Part shown: positions 52,022-62,007 of the stretch, piece by piece
Numbering within the stretch: the stretch's first letter is position 1
How the letters are laid out: the number at the start of each line of letters is the position of its first letter
Assembly (NCBI RefSeq): GCF_000964545.1
Contig: NZ_BBVD01000005.1
Location: 248,001-312,000 of the forward strand
Direction: 5' to 3'
Length of the DNA stretch: 64,000 nucleotides
Source: Comamonas thiooxydans
GTDB taxonomy: Bacteria > Pseudomonadota > Gammaproteobacteria > Burkholderiales > Burkholderiaceae_C
The notes under the pieces: generated by a model
Told to the model about the DNA's origin: nothing
Database searches by the model: none
The model's input: only the letters and a program-made list of their open reading frames with translations
Position numbers and translations under genes: made by a program

Positions 52022-52461
52022 AACACCTCACTCAACGCGGCTCCACGCTCATTGAATTTGCACTGGGGCTACTGATCTTTCTGATGTTCCTGCTGGGCGT
52101 GGTGGATTTCAGCCGCCTGCTCTACACCTGGACTGCGGCCAACGAGGCCACACGTGCCGGTGCTCGCTATGCGGTGGTGTGCGATGACCTGAATCAGAAA
52201 GCTAGCGTGCTGCAATATATGAAAAATCGGCTGCCGCAGATCACCGCTGTGGACGTGAAATGGAAACCCGACAGCTGCACGACTGCCACCTGCCAAAGCG
52301 TCACAGTAAGCATCCCTCAAGACGGTCTGAAGTTCCAATGGATCGCGCCCATCGTGGGTTCGGCGGCGCAGACCGTCATCGACATGCCGGGATTTAGCAC
52401 CACCCTGCCGCGTGAAATCATGTACCAGGATCCAAACGTCCGCTCGGACTGCACTCCTTAA
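52018..52461 (+). CDS. tadF: TadE/TadF-like pseudopilin
   Basis: A 147-residue second minor pilin. RGSTLIEFALGLLIFLMFLLGVVDFSRLLYTWTAANEATRAGARYAVV shows the same G-x(4)-E processing motif (Gly8, Glu13) and the TadE-type helix. Translation is coupled to the preceding gene through an ATGA overlap. Together with TadE it probably primes pilus assembly after cleavage by the CpaA peptidase. Which of the two corresponds to TadF in other systems cannot be settled by eye. Confidence 0.88.
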   Translation: MKHLTQRGSTLIEFALGLLIFLMFLLGVVDFSRLLYTWTAANEATRAGARYAVVCDDLNQKASVLQYMKNRLPQITAVDVKWKPDSCTTATCQSVTVSIPQDGLKFQWIAPIVGSAAQTVIDMPGFSTTLPREIMYQDPNVRSDCTP

Positions 52462-52476
52462 TCAGGGAGAATTCGT

Positions 52477-53637
52477 ATGAAAATCGCCATCATCTCTCCC
52501 AACACTGCCCATCTCCGCGAGATGGCCCATGTGCTGCAAGAGCAATCCCATCAGGTGCAGACCTTCGAGGGTGGCAAGACCCGCATGCCCACGATTGCCG
52601 AGCAGGAGCTGCCGGATCTGATGATCGTGGATGGTATGTGCTGCGACCCCGCAGACCTGGCCCCGGTGGAGCAGGTAACCACCCATCACCCACGCATGGC
52701 CGTGGTCCTGCTGTGCGCCCAGCAGACACCAGAGTTTCTGCTGCAATCCATGCGGGCGGGCGTGCGCGAGGTTCTGCCATCGCCGCCGCCGCCGCAGGCG
52801 CTGGCCGATGCCGTTCAGCGCCTTGCCAGCAAATTGCAGGACAGCTCCCCCAACCGTGCACAAGGGCAAGTCATGGCCTTTCTGCCCTGCAAGGGCGGTG
52901 CCGGCGCTACTTTCCTGGCCACCAATCTGGGCTGGGCGCTGGCGCAAAAGCACTCCGTGCTGTTGATCGACTTGAATCTGCAGTTCGGCGATGCGCTGCC
53001 CTATCTGCATGAAGGCAAGCCAAGCTCGACATTGGCGGATGTGGCACGTGACCTTCACCGCCTTGACGCCTCTTTTCTCACGGCCAGCACGGTAAAGATC
53101 ACACCGCGCCTGCATGTGCTGGCGGCCCCCGAAGATGCCATGCATGCCATGGAAGTGGAGCCCGGGCATATTGAGGCCATCGTGCAACTGGCTGCCACGC
53201 ACTACGACTTTGTGCTGCTGGACATGGGGCGCGTGCTGGACCCATTGGCTCTGCGCGTGCTCGACAAAGCGCAGTGCATTGTTCCTGTGCTGCTGCCCAA
53301 CGTACCCGCCGTGCGCAATGCGCAAAAGCTGCTGCGCATGTTCCACGATCTGGGCTACCCGGAAAGCCGCCTGCATCCGGTGCTGAACAGGGTGGACAGG
53401 CGCAGCGAAATCGGTCTGTCTGAAGTGCGCAAGACCCTGGGCCTGGAGCAGCAATGGCGCAGCATTCCCGACTCTGCCCAGGAAGTACAAGCAGCCATCA
53501 ACGCTGGAGCACCGCTGGCCGAATCCGCTCGCAGTAGCAGCGTGGTGCGCGAGCTGACGGCCTGGGCCGATGCACTGTCACCTCGAACTCATGAAGAAAA
53601 CGGTAATTTTTTGAACCGGCTCTTTCGCCGGGCGTAG
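52477..53637 (+). CDS. cpaE: Pilus localisation ATPase CpaE/TadZ
   Basis: A 386-residue protein with an N-terminal receiver-like domain (MKIAIISPN...DLMIVDGMCCD) and a MinD/ParA-type ATPase domain. The deviant Walker A motif reads CKGGAGATFLATNLGWAL: the second Lys (GK) is Ala, as often seen in CpaE/TadZ. Switch segments VLLIDLNLQFGDAL and DFVLLDMGRVLDP follow. CpaE/TadZ acts as a polar hub for the tad apparatus. It starts behind CAGGGAGAA, 15 bp after the pseudopilin gene. Confidence 0.92.
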   Translation: MKIAIISPNTAHLREMAHVLQEQSHQVQTFEGGKTRMPTIAEQELPDLMIVDGMCCDPADLAPVEQVTTHHPRMAVVLLCAQQTPEFLLQSMRAGVREVLPSPPPPQALADAVQRLASKLQDSSPNRAQGQVMAFLPCKGGAGATFLATNLGWALAQKHSVLLIDLNLQFGDALPYLHEGKPSSTLADVARDLHRLDASFLTASTVKITPRLHVLAAPEDAMHAMEVEPGHIEAIVQLAATHYDFVLLDMGRVLDPLALRVLDKAQCIVPVLLPNVPAVRNAQKLLRMFHDLGYPESRLHPVLNRVDRRSEIGLSEVRKTLGLEQQWRSIPDSAQEVQAAINAGAPLAESARSSSVVRELTAWADALSPRTHEENGNFLNRLFRRA

Positions 53638-53664
53638 GCATCCGTATTGCAGAAGGAGACTGTC

Positions 53665-55080
<1,416 letters not shown>

Positions 55081-55101
55081 ACTCCGCAAAAAGGTGCCGC
55101 C

Positions 55102-56091
55102 ATGCTGTCCTTTTTTTCTTCCCACTCGATCCTGGTAATCATCGGTCTGGTGTTTGTAGCAGTGCTCCTGCTACTGGAAGCACTGCACGCGATCTGGAAG
55201 CAGTACAAGAGTCCTGAGGCAAAGCGGCTTGAGCGCCGGCTCAGAGCCTTGTCAGCAGCCGATGACAACAGCAATCCGACCAAGCTGGTCAAGGAGCGCG
55301 TACTTAGCGATATGCCCAGAATGCAGCGTGTGCTGCAAGCCATGCCGCGTGCACATCAGCTAGACCGCTTCATTGTTCAATCAGGCCTGGACTGGACGGT
55401 TTCGGGCTTGCTGCTAGGCAGTGCAATACTGTTTGCGCTAGGTATGCTGACAGCCATGATGCTTCGCCAGCCCATGGAGTTAGGCGTGCTTTCAAGTTTG
55501 GTGCTGGGGTCCCTTCCATGGCTGTTTCTGCAACGCAAAAGACTGCAGCGCCTGAAACGTATGGAGCACCAACTCCCAGAAGCGCTGGACCTTATAGCGC
55601 GCGCATTGCGCGCAGGCCATGCATTTTCCGCAAGCCTGCAAATGGCTGGAGAGGAACTGACCGAACCTATCGCCGACGAGTTCCGCCTGGTGCATGACGA
55701 GATCAACTATGGCACATCGCTACAGCAGGCCTTGACCAATCTGGGTGAGCGGGTACCGATCACAGATCTGCGCTACTTCATCGTCGCCGTACTGATACAG
55801 CGCGAATCTGGCGGCAACCTCACCGAGATGCTCAGCAACTTGAGTCGCCTGATCCGCGAGCGGCTCAAGCTCCATGCCAAGGTCCGCGTACTCTCCGCTG
55901 ACGGGCGAATGTCGGCCTGGTTTCTGGGTTTGATGCCATTTGGACTGGCCGCTCTGCTCAATCTAATGAATCCGGAATTCATGCATCCGCTCTGGACTGA
56001 CCCTATTGGCATCATCATTCTGAAATGGTTGGCCGCACTGATGGTCATAGGCCTGTTGCTGCTGCGCCGCATCGCCCGTATCAGGGTTTGA
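55102..56091 (+). CDS. tadB: Inner-membrane platform protein TadB
   Basis: A 329-residue GspF/PilC-like protein with N-terminal helices (ILVIIGLVFVAVLLLLEALHAIW), a second pair (GLLLGSAILFALGMLTAMML) and the conserved cytoplasmic T2SSF segment LPEALDLIARALRAGHAFSASLQMAGEELTEPIADEF, followed by a C-terminal helix pair. It anchors the motor CpaF and guides pilin addition, with TadC as the partner. It begins 21 bp after cpaF. Confidence 0.94.
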   Translation: MLSFFSSHSILVIIGLVFVAVLLLLEALHAIWKQYKSPEAKRLERRLRALSAADDNSNPTKLVKERVLSDMPRMQRVLQAMPRAHQLDRFIVQSGLDWTVSGLLLGSAILFALGMLTAMMLRQPMELGVLSSLVLGSLPWLFLQRKRLQRLKRMEHQLPEALDLIARALRAGHAFSASLQMAGEELTEPIADEFRLVHDEINYGTSLQQALTNLGERVPITDLRYFIVAVLIQRESGGNLTEMLSNLSRLIRERLKLHAKVRVLSADGRMSAWFLGLMPFGLAALLNLMNPEFMHPLWTDPIGIIILKWLAALMVIGLLLLRRIARIRV

Positions 56092-56118
56092 GTCCATCTG
56101 AAACGCAAGGAGTCCTCC

Positions 56119-57030
56119 ATGTTGATCGTCGCCCTGCTCACTTTCACCGCCGTCATGCTGGCTGCTGGAGCCTTGTTCTTCTGGGCAACACCAACAGTCG
56201 CCGAGCGACGCTTACAGTCACTTACCCCCACCTCTCAAGACAAGGGGTGGACAGAAACAGTCGTCAAGCTGGTCGGCCCATTTGCACACCTGTCGTCACC
56301 CACCAAAGACAGTGATGCAACGCCATTGCGGCTGCGCTTTCTGAATGCTGGCATCCGCCACGAGAGTGCACCACTGCTGTACTTTGGAGTCAAAACGCTG
56401 CTGCCTATTGCTTTGGGGCTGGCGGTGTACTCGCTCATGCGGGCAACCAGCAAGGCAGATAGCACCCAGCTATTGTTCTTCCCCTTGGTGACCGCTCTTG
56501 TGGCCTGCTACCTGCCGAATCTGGTTCTGCGCTGGATGGCCTCGCGCCGCAAGCGCGAGATCTTTGAAAACTTTCCCGATGCCGCTGATTTGATGCTGGT
56601 CTGCGTAGAAGCGGGCATGGGCCTGGATGCCGCTCTGGGCAAGGTAACCGATGAAATTCGCATCAAAAGTGAAGCCCTCGCAGAGGAGCTCCACTGGACC
56701 AACCTGGAAATGCGAGCTGGCAGCACCCGCGAAAAATCCTTGCGAAATCTGGCGGCCCGCACCGGTGTAGATGAAATTCACACTTTTACGGCCATGCTGA
56801 CGCAGGCAGACCGATTTGGTACCAGCATAGGCGAATCGCTCCGGGTTTTCTCGGATGATCTACGCCACAAACGGCAGATGCGCGCCGAAGAGCTCGCTGC
56901 CAAGATCCCCACCAAGATGCTGCTGCCGCTGGTGACCTGCATCTTCCCGGCCATCATCATGGTGGTTCTGGGTCCAGCCATCATTCGAATCGTGCGCATG
57001 ATCCTGCCCATGATGGGCGGCAGCATGTGA
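56119..57030 (+). CDS. tadC: Inner-membrane platform protein TadC
   Basis: A 303-residue paralogue and partner of TadB. The T2SSF segment FPDAADLMLVCVEAGMGLDAALGKVTDEI...TGVDEIHTFTAMLTQADRFGTSIGESLRVFSDDLRHKRQMRAEE is the family core, and LLPLVTCIFPAIIMVVLGPAIIRI the last helix. AAGGAGTCCTCC precedes ATG 56119. It is the last gene of the tad operon; no TadD (TPR lipoprotein) gene follows. Confidence 0.94.
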   Translation: MLIVALLTFTAVMLAAGALFFWATPTVAERRLQSLTPTSQDKGWTETVVKLVGPFAHLSSPTKDSDATPLRLRFLNAGIRHESAPLLYFGVKTLLPIALGLAVYSLMRATSKADSTQLLFFPLVTALVACYLPNLVLRWMASRRKREIFENFPDAADLMLVCVEAGMGLDAALGKVTDEIRIKSEALAEELHWTNLEMRAGSTREKSLRNLAARTGVDEIHTFTAMLTQADRFGTSIGESLRVFSDDLRHKRQMRAEELAAKIPTKMLLPLVTCIFPAIIMVVLGPAIIRIVRMILPMMGGSM

Positions 57031-57502
57031 GGGCTTCAACAGGGTTCGGATTCGCCTCTGTGACGAGATATCCTGAAAGTAGTCTCGACATCTTTGATCT
57101 AATCCACGGGGACGGCAATGACCTGCAGAGGGCATGTGCCCTCTCCATGACGCTTAGATTGACAATCTTGAGCTGGCCCCTTGTCGACGTGGTCGAAAGA
57201 TGCGCCATGAAATGAGCCGTACGGAAAGATCTGCGCAGACGACAATCGGACGATTGACCGAGTGTCTAGCTTTGCCTCGCATGGGTTCGACGCTGACTGC
57301 CACTCGGAGCTCTGCTCAAATACAAGCCGTCTTTTTTTGAAAACTTCACGCCACAAAAGCCACAAACTGCGCGATCAGCGCGCACAAAACCCTGCAACAA
57401 CCAGCTAAGGCAAGCGAGTAACCGCTACACTTTGCGCCTCAGGCCTGCGTAATACCCGACGCAGGCCTTTTTTCCCGCTTTTCGAGGTTTTCGCGCACTG
57501 CC
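57031..57502. other. 472-bp intergenic region between tadC and argA
   Basis: No gene is supported. It contains a small palindromic hairpin (GAGGGCA-TG-TGCCCTC, 57128-57143), sequence of mixed composition without homology I can recognise, and ends in a strong terminator-like hairpin at 57441-57473 just before argA. Confidence 0.45.
57441..57473 (+). terminator. Terminator-like hairpin directly upstream of argA
   Basis: AGGCCTGCGT (57441-57450) and ACGCAGGCCT (57459-57468) form a perfect 10-bp stem followed by a T-run (57467-57473). It lies 30 bp before ATG 57503 on the sense strand. It may end read-through from upstream or act as an attenuator for argA. Confidence 0.65.
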
Positions 57503-58849
57503 ATGTCCACCGTCTTCAATTTCACCTTTGTTCCCTGGTTCCGGTCTGTGGCCCCCTATATCCACAAGTTCCGACACCAGACCTTTGTGGTGGGCCTGAC
57601 CGGTGAAGCCATTGATGCGGGCAAGCTCAGCTCCATCGTCCAGGATCTGGCCATGATCCAGGCCATGGGCGTCAAGATCGTGCTGGTGCACGGCTTCCGC
57701 CCCCAGGTCAACGAGCAGTTGCGCCTCAAGGGCCAGGAGCCGCGCTATTACAACGGCATGCGAGTCACCGACTCCATCGCGCTGGACTGTGCCCAGGAAG
57801 CGGCCGGCCAGCTGCGCTACGAGATCGAAGCCGCCTTCAGCCAGGGTCTTCCCAACACGCCCATGGCCGGCGCGCGCGTGCGCGTGATTTCGGGCAACTT
57901 CCTCACGGCCCGCCCCGTGGGCATCGTCGACGGTGTGGATTTCATGCACTCCGGTCTGGTGCGCAAGGTCGACGTGGAAGGCATTCGCAGCGCCCTCGAC
58001 TCAGAAGCCATGGTGCTGGTCTCGCCCTTCGGTTTCTCGCCCACGGGCGAGGCCTTCAATCTCAGCATGGAAGAAGTGGCCACCCGCGTAGCCATCGAGC
58101 TCAAGGCCGACAAGCTGCTGTTCCTGACCGAAGTGCCTGGCGTTCGCATGGACCCCAACGGCCCGGCCGACGAGAACAACCCCATCGATACCGAGCTGCC
58201 GCTGGACGCCGCGCGCCGCCTGCTGGCCCAGCTCCCGCCTGCACAGCAACCTACCGATGTGGGCTTTTATCTGCAGCACTGCGTACGCGCCTGCGAGCAT
58301 GGCGTGGAGCGCAGCCATATTCTGCCCTTTTCGACCGACGGAGCGCTGCTGCTGGAGATCTATGTGCACGACGGCATCGGCACCATGGTCATTGACGAAA
58401 AGCTCGAAGAACTGCGCGAGGCCACGATCGACGACGTGGGCGGCATCATTCAGCTTATCGAACCCTTCGAGCGCGACGGCACGCTGGTCAAGCGCGACCG
58501 CACCGAGATCGAACGCGACATCGCCAGTTACACCGTCATCGAACACGATGGCGTGATCTTCGGCTGTGCTGCCCTGCACCCCTATCTCGAAGCCAAGACC
58601 GCCGAAATGGCCGCCGTCACCGTCTCGCCCAAGAGCCAGGGCACGGGCGATGGCGAGAAGCTGCTCAAACGCATCGAACAGCGCGCACGCGCCCTGGGCT
58701 GCGAAACCATGTTTGTGCTGACCACGCGAACCATGCACTGGTTCATCAAGCGCGGCTTTCAGCCCGTGGAGCCCGAATGGCTGCCGGAGGCCCGCAAGGC
58801 CAAATACAACTGGGGCCGCAAGAGCCAGGTACTGGTGAAGAAGCTCTAA
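57503..58849 (+). CDS. argA: Amino-acid N-acetyltransferase (N-acetylglutamate synthase)
   Basis: A 448-residue enzyme for the first step of arginine synthesis, making N-acetylglutamate from glutamate and acetyl-CoA. The N-terminal amino-acid-kinase-like domain (FVVGLTGEAIDAGKLSSIVQDLAMIQAMGVKIVLVHG) is the arginine-sensing part, and the C-terminal GNAT domain has VSPKSQGTGDGEKLLKRIEQRARALGC, the acetyl-CoA loop, and ends RGFQPVEPEWLPEARKAKYNWGRKSQVL. Length matches E. coli ArgA (443). It stands alone between the terminator-like hairpin upstream and the repeat-derived terminator downstream. Confidence 0.95.
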   Translation: MSTVFNFTFVPWFRSVAPYIHKFRHQTFVVGLTGEAIDAGKLSSIVQDLAMIQAMGVKIVLVHGFRPQVNEQLRLKGQEPRYYNGMRVTDSIALDCAQEAAGQLRYEIEAAFSQGLPNTPMAGARVRVISGNFLTARPVGIVDGVDFMHSGLVRKVDVEGIRSALDSEAMVLVSPFGFSPTGEAFNLSMEEVATRVAIELKADKLLFLTEVPGVRMDPNGPADENNPIDTELPLDAARRLLAQLPPAQQPTDVGFYLQHCVRACEHGVERSHILPFSTDGALLLEIYVHDGIGTMVIDEKLEELREATIDDVGGIIQLIEPFERDGTLVKRDRTEIERDIASYTVIEHDGVIFGCAALHPYLEAKTAEMAAVTVSPKSQGTGDGEKLLKRIEQRARALGCETMFVLTTRTMHWFIKRGFQPVEPEWLPEARKAKYNWGRKSQVLVKKL

Positions 58850-58864
58850 TTCGCCTTCATCATT

Positions 58865-58913
58865 AAAAATGGCTTTCAGCGCTTGATGAACAAGCGTTGG
58901 AAGCTATTTTTTT
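58865..58913. terminator. Repeat-derived hairpin terminator after argA
   Basis: The arms AAAAATGGCTTTCAGCGCTT(G) (58865-58885) and CAAGCGTTGGAAGCTATTTT(T) (58891-58911) are inverted copies with 18 of 21 positions paired and a 5-base loop, ending in a T-run to 58913. It serves argA and possibly the convergent AraC-type gene, and belongs to the same palindromic repeat family as the elements at 29524 and 44768. Confidence 0.75.
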
Positions 58914-58983
58914 GGGTGGAGCAAAAGATGCGTGCAGCAGGCACAGGCGGAGCAAGCCGCGGCTCTGGGTGCAGCAAGGCCGG

Positions 58984-59799
58984 CTAACGTGGCACCGCTC
59001 TGTCTGCCGCAGCCGCAAATTCCGACGGCGGGCGGCCGAACTGTTTGCGGAAAGCAGCCGTGTATGCACTATGGCTTTCATAGCCGCTTTCCAGCGCCAC
59101 GGTGGTGATGGGCATGCCCTGCAGCAACTGGGGGATGGAAGCCATCAGCCGCATCTGCTGATACCACCGGCCCCAGTTCATCCCGGTGCTTTTCAGAAAT
59201 CGACGGTGCAGCGTCTTGGGCGTCAGCGCGTGCTGCTGGGCCAGGGCTTCCACCGTGGTGCGCTGCGCCGGTGCATCCAGCATGCTCTCGCAGATGCGTC
59301 GCATCAGCGCATCTTCAGGCCAGGGCAGGTAATACGGCAGCGGCGCCAGAGCCTGCAACTCCTCCAGCAGCAGATCACCCAGCAGCGCATCGCGCGGGCG
59401 ATGCGGTCCCTGATGGGGCAAGTCGACAAGCGCCGCCATCAGCTCCCTGACCAGCGGCGAGACATGGAGCACGCAGTCCCGGGCCGGCAGGCGTGCCGAC
59501 CATGCCTCCTCAATGAACAGGCCAAAGGCTCGCACCGCCGTGGTCGCCGTGATTCTGTGCAGCATGCCCGGGCGCAGCCACACCGCCGTGGTGGGTGGAA
59601 CCAGCCATTGCCCGCAGGGGGACTCGACCAGCAACACGCCTTCCGAGGCATAAATGAGATGGCCGCGCGCGTGGCTGTGCTGCGGCACCACATGACCGGG
59701 CGGATAGCGCTGTTCCACGCCCGTGACAGGCAGTGGAGAGGCCTGGGCATGCTGCAAATCCAGCGCATGCGCGCCATGTTCGGGGGAGGCAAAACCCAT
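58984..59799 (-). CDS. AraC-family transcriptional regulator with cupin sensor
   Basis: A 271-residue regulator. The N-terminal cupin segment VPQHSHARGHLIYASEGVLLVESPCGQWLVPP...WLRPGMLHRI should bind a small ligand. The C-terminal pair of helix-turn-helices reads RTTVEALAQQHALTPKTLHRRFLKSTGMNWGRWYQQMRLMAS and TTVALESGYESHSAYTAAFRKQFGRPPSEF, the second being the AraC signature. It is divergent from the leuA-type gene across a 274-bp gap that holds the palindrome CTATCGATAG (59832-59841). It may regulate that gene or itself. Confidence 0.9.
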   Translation of the reverse strand: MGFASPEHGAHALDLQHAQASPLPVTGVEQRYPPGHVVPQHSHARGHLIYASEGVLLVESPCGQWLVPPTTAVWLRPGMLHRITATTAVRAFGLFIEEAWSARLPARDCVLHVSPLVRELMAALVDLPHQGPHRPRDALLGDLLLEELQALAPLPYYLPWPEDALMRRICESMLDAPAQRTTVEALAQQHALTPKTLHRRFLKSTGMNWGRWYQQMRLMASIPQLLQGMPITTVALESGYESHSAYTAAFRKQFGRPPSEFAAAADRAVPR

Positions 59800-59831
59800 G
59801 AGATGTCCAAATCTCTACAACAAATGAATAT

Positions 59832-59841
59832 CTATCGATAG
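59832..59841. promoter_or_regulatory. Palindrome in the araC-leuA divergent promoter
   Basis: CTATCGATAG is a perfect 10-bp palindrome in an AT-rich stretch 33 bp from the AraC-type gene's start, between the two divergent genes. It is a candidate regulator or promoter element; the assignment to a specific protein is not supported by the sequence alone. The remainder of 59842-60073 shows only a weak hairpin (GGTCT-TCCC-AGACC). Confidence 0.3.
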
Positions 59842-60073
59842 AAGTCTATACCGTTGACGACATAAAGTAGCCCCACTGTCTGCATCAACCCGCACTTTTG
59901 CCGTGAAACACTGCCACCCGCTTTCGCTACGCCTACTGGCTCTGACATCTGGTCGGGGTCTGCATGCACGCGTTCGCGCATGGTCCCATCCTGGTCTTCC
60001 CAGACCCCGGCCTTAGCCAGCTCCATCCGGGCAGGGAGACCAGGTGATTGTTGCAACCCATTCCAAGGTCTCT

Positions 60074-61753
60074 ATGCTGGCTGATCCCTCTAACAAATAC
60101 CGCGCATTTCCCGTTGTGGACTTGCCCACCCGCCAATGGCCTGCCCGTACGTTGACGCAAGCGCCCGTATGGCTTTCGACCGATTTGCGCGACGGCAACC
60201 AGGCGCTGTTCGAACCCATGAACCGCGAGCGCAAGCTGCGACTGTTCGAGGAACTGGTCGCCATCGGTTTCAAGGAAATTGAAATCGGCTTCCCCTCCGC
60301 TTCCCAGACCGACTTCGACATCGTGCGCCACCTCATCGAAGCGCAACTGATTCCGCACGACGTCACACCCATGGTCATCACCCAACTGCGTGAGGACCTG
60401 ATTGCCACCACGGTGCGCAGCGTGGCCGGCGCACGCCGCGTGATCGTGCATCTGTACAACGCCGTGGCACCAGCCTTCCGCGAAATCGTCTTTGGCATGG
60501 AAGTGCCGCAGATCATTGCCATGGTGGAGCACCATGTACGCTACCTCAGGCAACTGACCGGGCAGCACCCCGAAACCGAATGGGTGCTGCAGTACTCCCC
60601 GGAAACCTTTTGCATGGCCGAGCTGGACGTTTCCCTGGCCGTGTGCAATGTCGCCATTGCAGCCTGGGATGCCGGTCCTAAGCGCCCCATGATCATCAAC
60701 CTGCCGACCACGGTGGAGGTTTCCACCGCCAATGTGTTTGCCGACCAGATCGAATGGATGGACCGGCGTCTGGCACGGCGCGAGCACATCACGCTTTCGG
60801 TACACCCCCACAACGACAGAGGCACCGGCGTGGCCTGTGCCGAGCAGGCCCTGCTGGCCGGCGCCCAGCGTGTGGAAGGCTGTTTGTTCGGCAACGGCGA
60901 GCGCAGCGGCAATGTGGATCTGGTGACGCTGGCTCTGAACCTATACACCCAGGGCATTGTTCCGGGCCTGGATTTCTCCGACATCGCTGCCGTGGCTCGC
61001 ATCGCCGAAGCCTCTACAGCCCTGCCCATACATCCGCGCCACCCCTATGTGGGCGATCTGGTGTTCACGGCTTTTTCGGGCTCGCACCAGGATGCGATTG
61101 CCAAGGGCTTTGCGGCGCAACAACCCGACGCCCCATGGCGCGTACCCTATTTACCCATAGACCCGCAGGACCTGGGACGTACCTATGACAGCATCGTGCG
61201 CGTCAACAGCCAGTCCGGAAAGGGCGGTATTGCCTTCCTGCTGCAGAAGGACAGGGGCATCATCATGCCGCGGCGCATGCAGATCGAGTTCAGCGCCATC
61301 GTCCAGGCCTGGGCCGACAGCAGCGAAACCGAGCTTAGCAGCGCACAGATCTGGGAGCTGTTCGAAGCCACCTACCTGCATGCCCAAGCCGGGTCCCGGT
61401 CACTGCGTTATGAAAGCCACCGCCTGTTCGACAGCCCGCAAGGCCAGGGTATCGAACTGCACTGGCACGATGCCGACGGGCAACCCAGGCTGCACAAAGG
61501 CATCGGCAACGGCCCTATTGCAGCCACCGTCGCTGCACTGGAGTTGCCGCTGCGCATCGACAGCTACGAAGAGCGCAGCCAGGGCAACGGCGCCGACGCC
61601 TGTGCCGTTGCCATCATCGAAGCCGCATGGCCTGGCGTGCCCGGCTCACGGTTTGGCGTAGGCATGCACGCGAACATCGTCACCGCATCGGTGATGGCGG
61701 TCGTGAATGCCGCTGCGCGCTTTGAGGGGGACATGATTCAGACCCGCGCATAG
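60074..61753 (+). CDS. leuA: 2-Isopropylmalate synthase, type 2
   Basis: A 559-residue enzyme joining acetyl-CoA and 2-oxoisovalerate, first step of leucine synthesis. The catalytic motif STDLRDGNQAL is near residue 37, the metal site HPHNDRGTGVACAEQALLAGA near 243, and GNGERSGNVDLVTLALNLY follows. The C-terminal LeuA dimer domain senses leucine. Length and the opening ADPSNKYRAFP match the longer type-2 enzymes. ATG 60074 is chosen; GTG 60044 is an alternative that would add ten residues. Standing apart from other leu genes and divergent from an AraC regulator is unusual for a housekeeping leuA, so a second, conditionally used copy is possible. Confidence 0.92.
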   Translation: MLADPSNKYRAFPVVDLPTRQWPARTLTQAPVWLSTDLRDGNQALFEPMNRERKLRLFEELVAIGFKEIEIGFPSASQTDFDIVRHLIEAQLIPHDVTPMVITQLREDLIATTVRSVAGARRVIVHLYNAVAPAFREIVFGMEVPQIIAMVEHHVRYLRQLTGQHPETEWVLQYSPETFCMAELDVSLAVCNVAIAAWDAGPKRPMIINLPTTVEVSTANVFADQIEWMDRRLARREHITLSVHPHNDRGTGVACAEQALLAGAQRVEGCLFGNGERSGNVDLVTLALNLYTQGIVPGLDFSDIAAVARIAEASTALPIHPRHPYVGDLVFTAFSGSHQDAIAKGFAAQQPDAPWRVPYLPIDPQDLGRTYDSIVRVNSQSGKGGIAFLLQKDRGIIMPRRMQIEFSAIVQAWADSSETELSSAQIWELFEATYLHAQAGSRSLRYESHRLFDSPQGQGIELHWHDADGQPRLHKGIGNGPIAATVAALELPLRIDSYEERSQGNGADACAVAIIEAAWPGVPGSRFGVGMHANIVTASVMAVVNAAARFEGDMIQTRA

Positions 61754-61995
61754 CCTTCGATAGATCGTCGCGTCTCCCTCTTGTCGGCCGATACCGTTTG
61801 AAGCTCGGCCTGCGCGGTGCCCTCCCTCATACGCCGACTCGGTCTTTTCCGTCTATTTTCAGCGGGTCTGTCACAATTTTGGGGGCAGGCCCGTTGTGCC
61901 GATGGAGGCTTCTGGGCACTTGGTGCATCGTCGATGTTGCGCTGCGTCACAGCACCACCAAGCAGTCTGCGCTACAAAGTCGACATCCGATTAGC
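61754..61995. other. 242-bp region before the class II ribonucleotide reductase
   Basis: No gene and no clear cobalamin riboswitch on the plus strand; I looked for the B12-box and the surrounding stems and did not find them. No NrdR-type repeat is evident either. The promoter should lie here. Confidence 0.4.
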
Positions 61996-62007
61996 ATGAG
62001 GCATGCC

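Noticed and set aside
61754..62007. Cobalamin riboswitch in front of the B12-dependent reductase
   Set aside because: Looked for because class II reductases are sometimes B12-regulated, but no B12 box or matching stems were found by eye.
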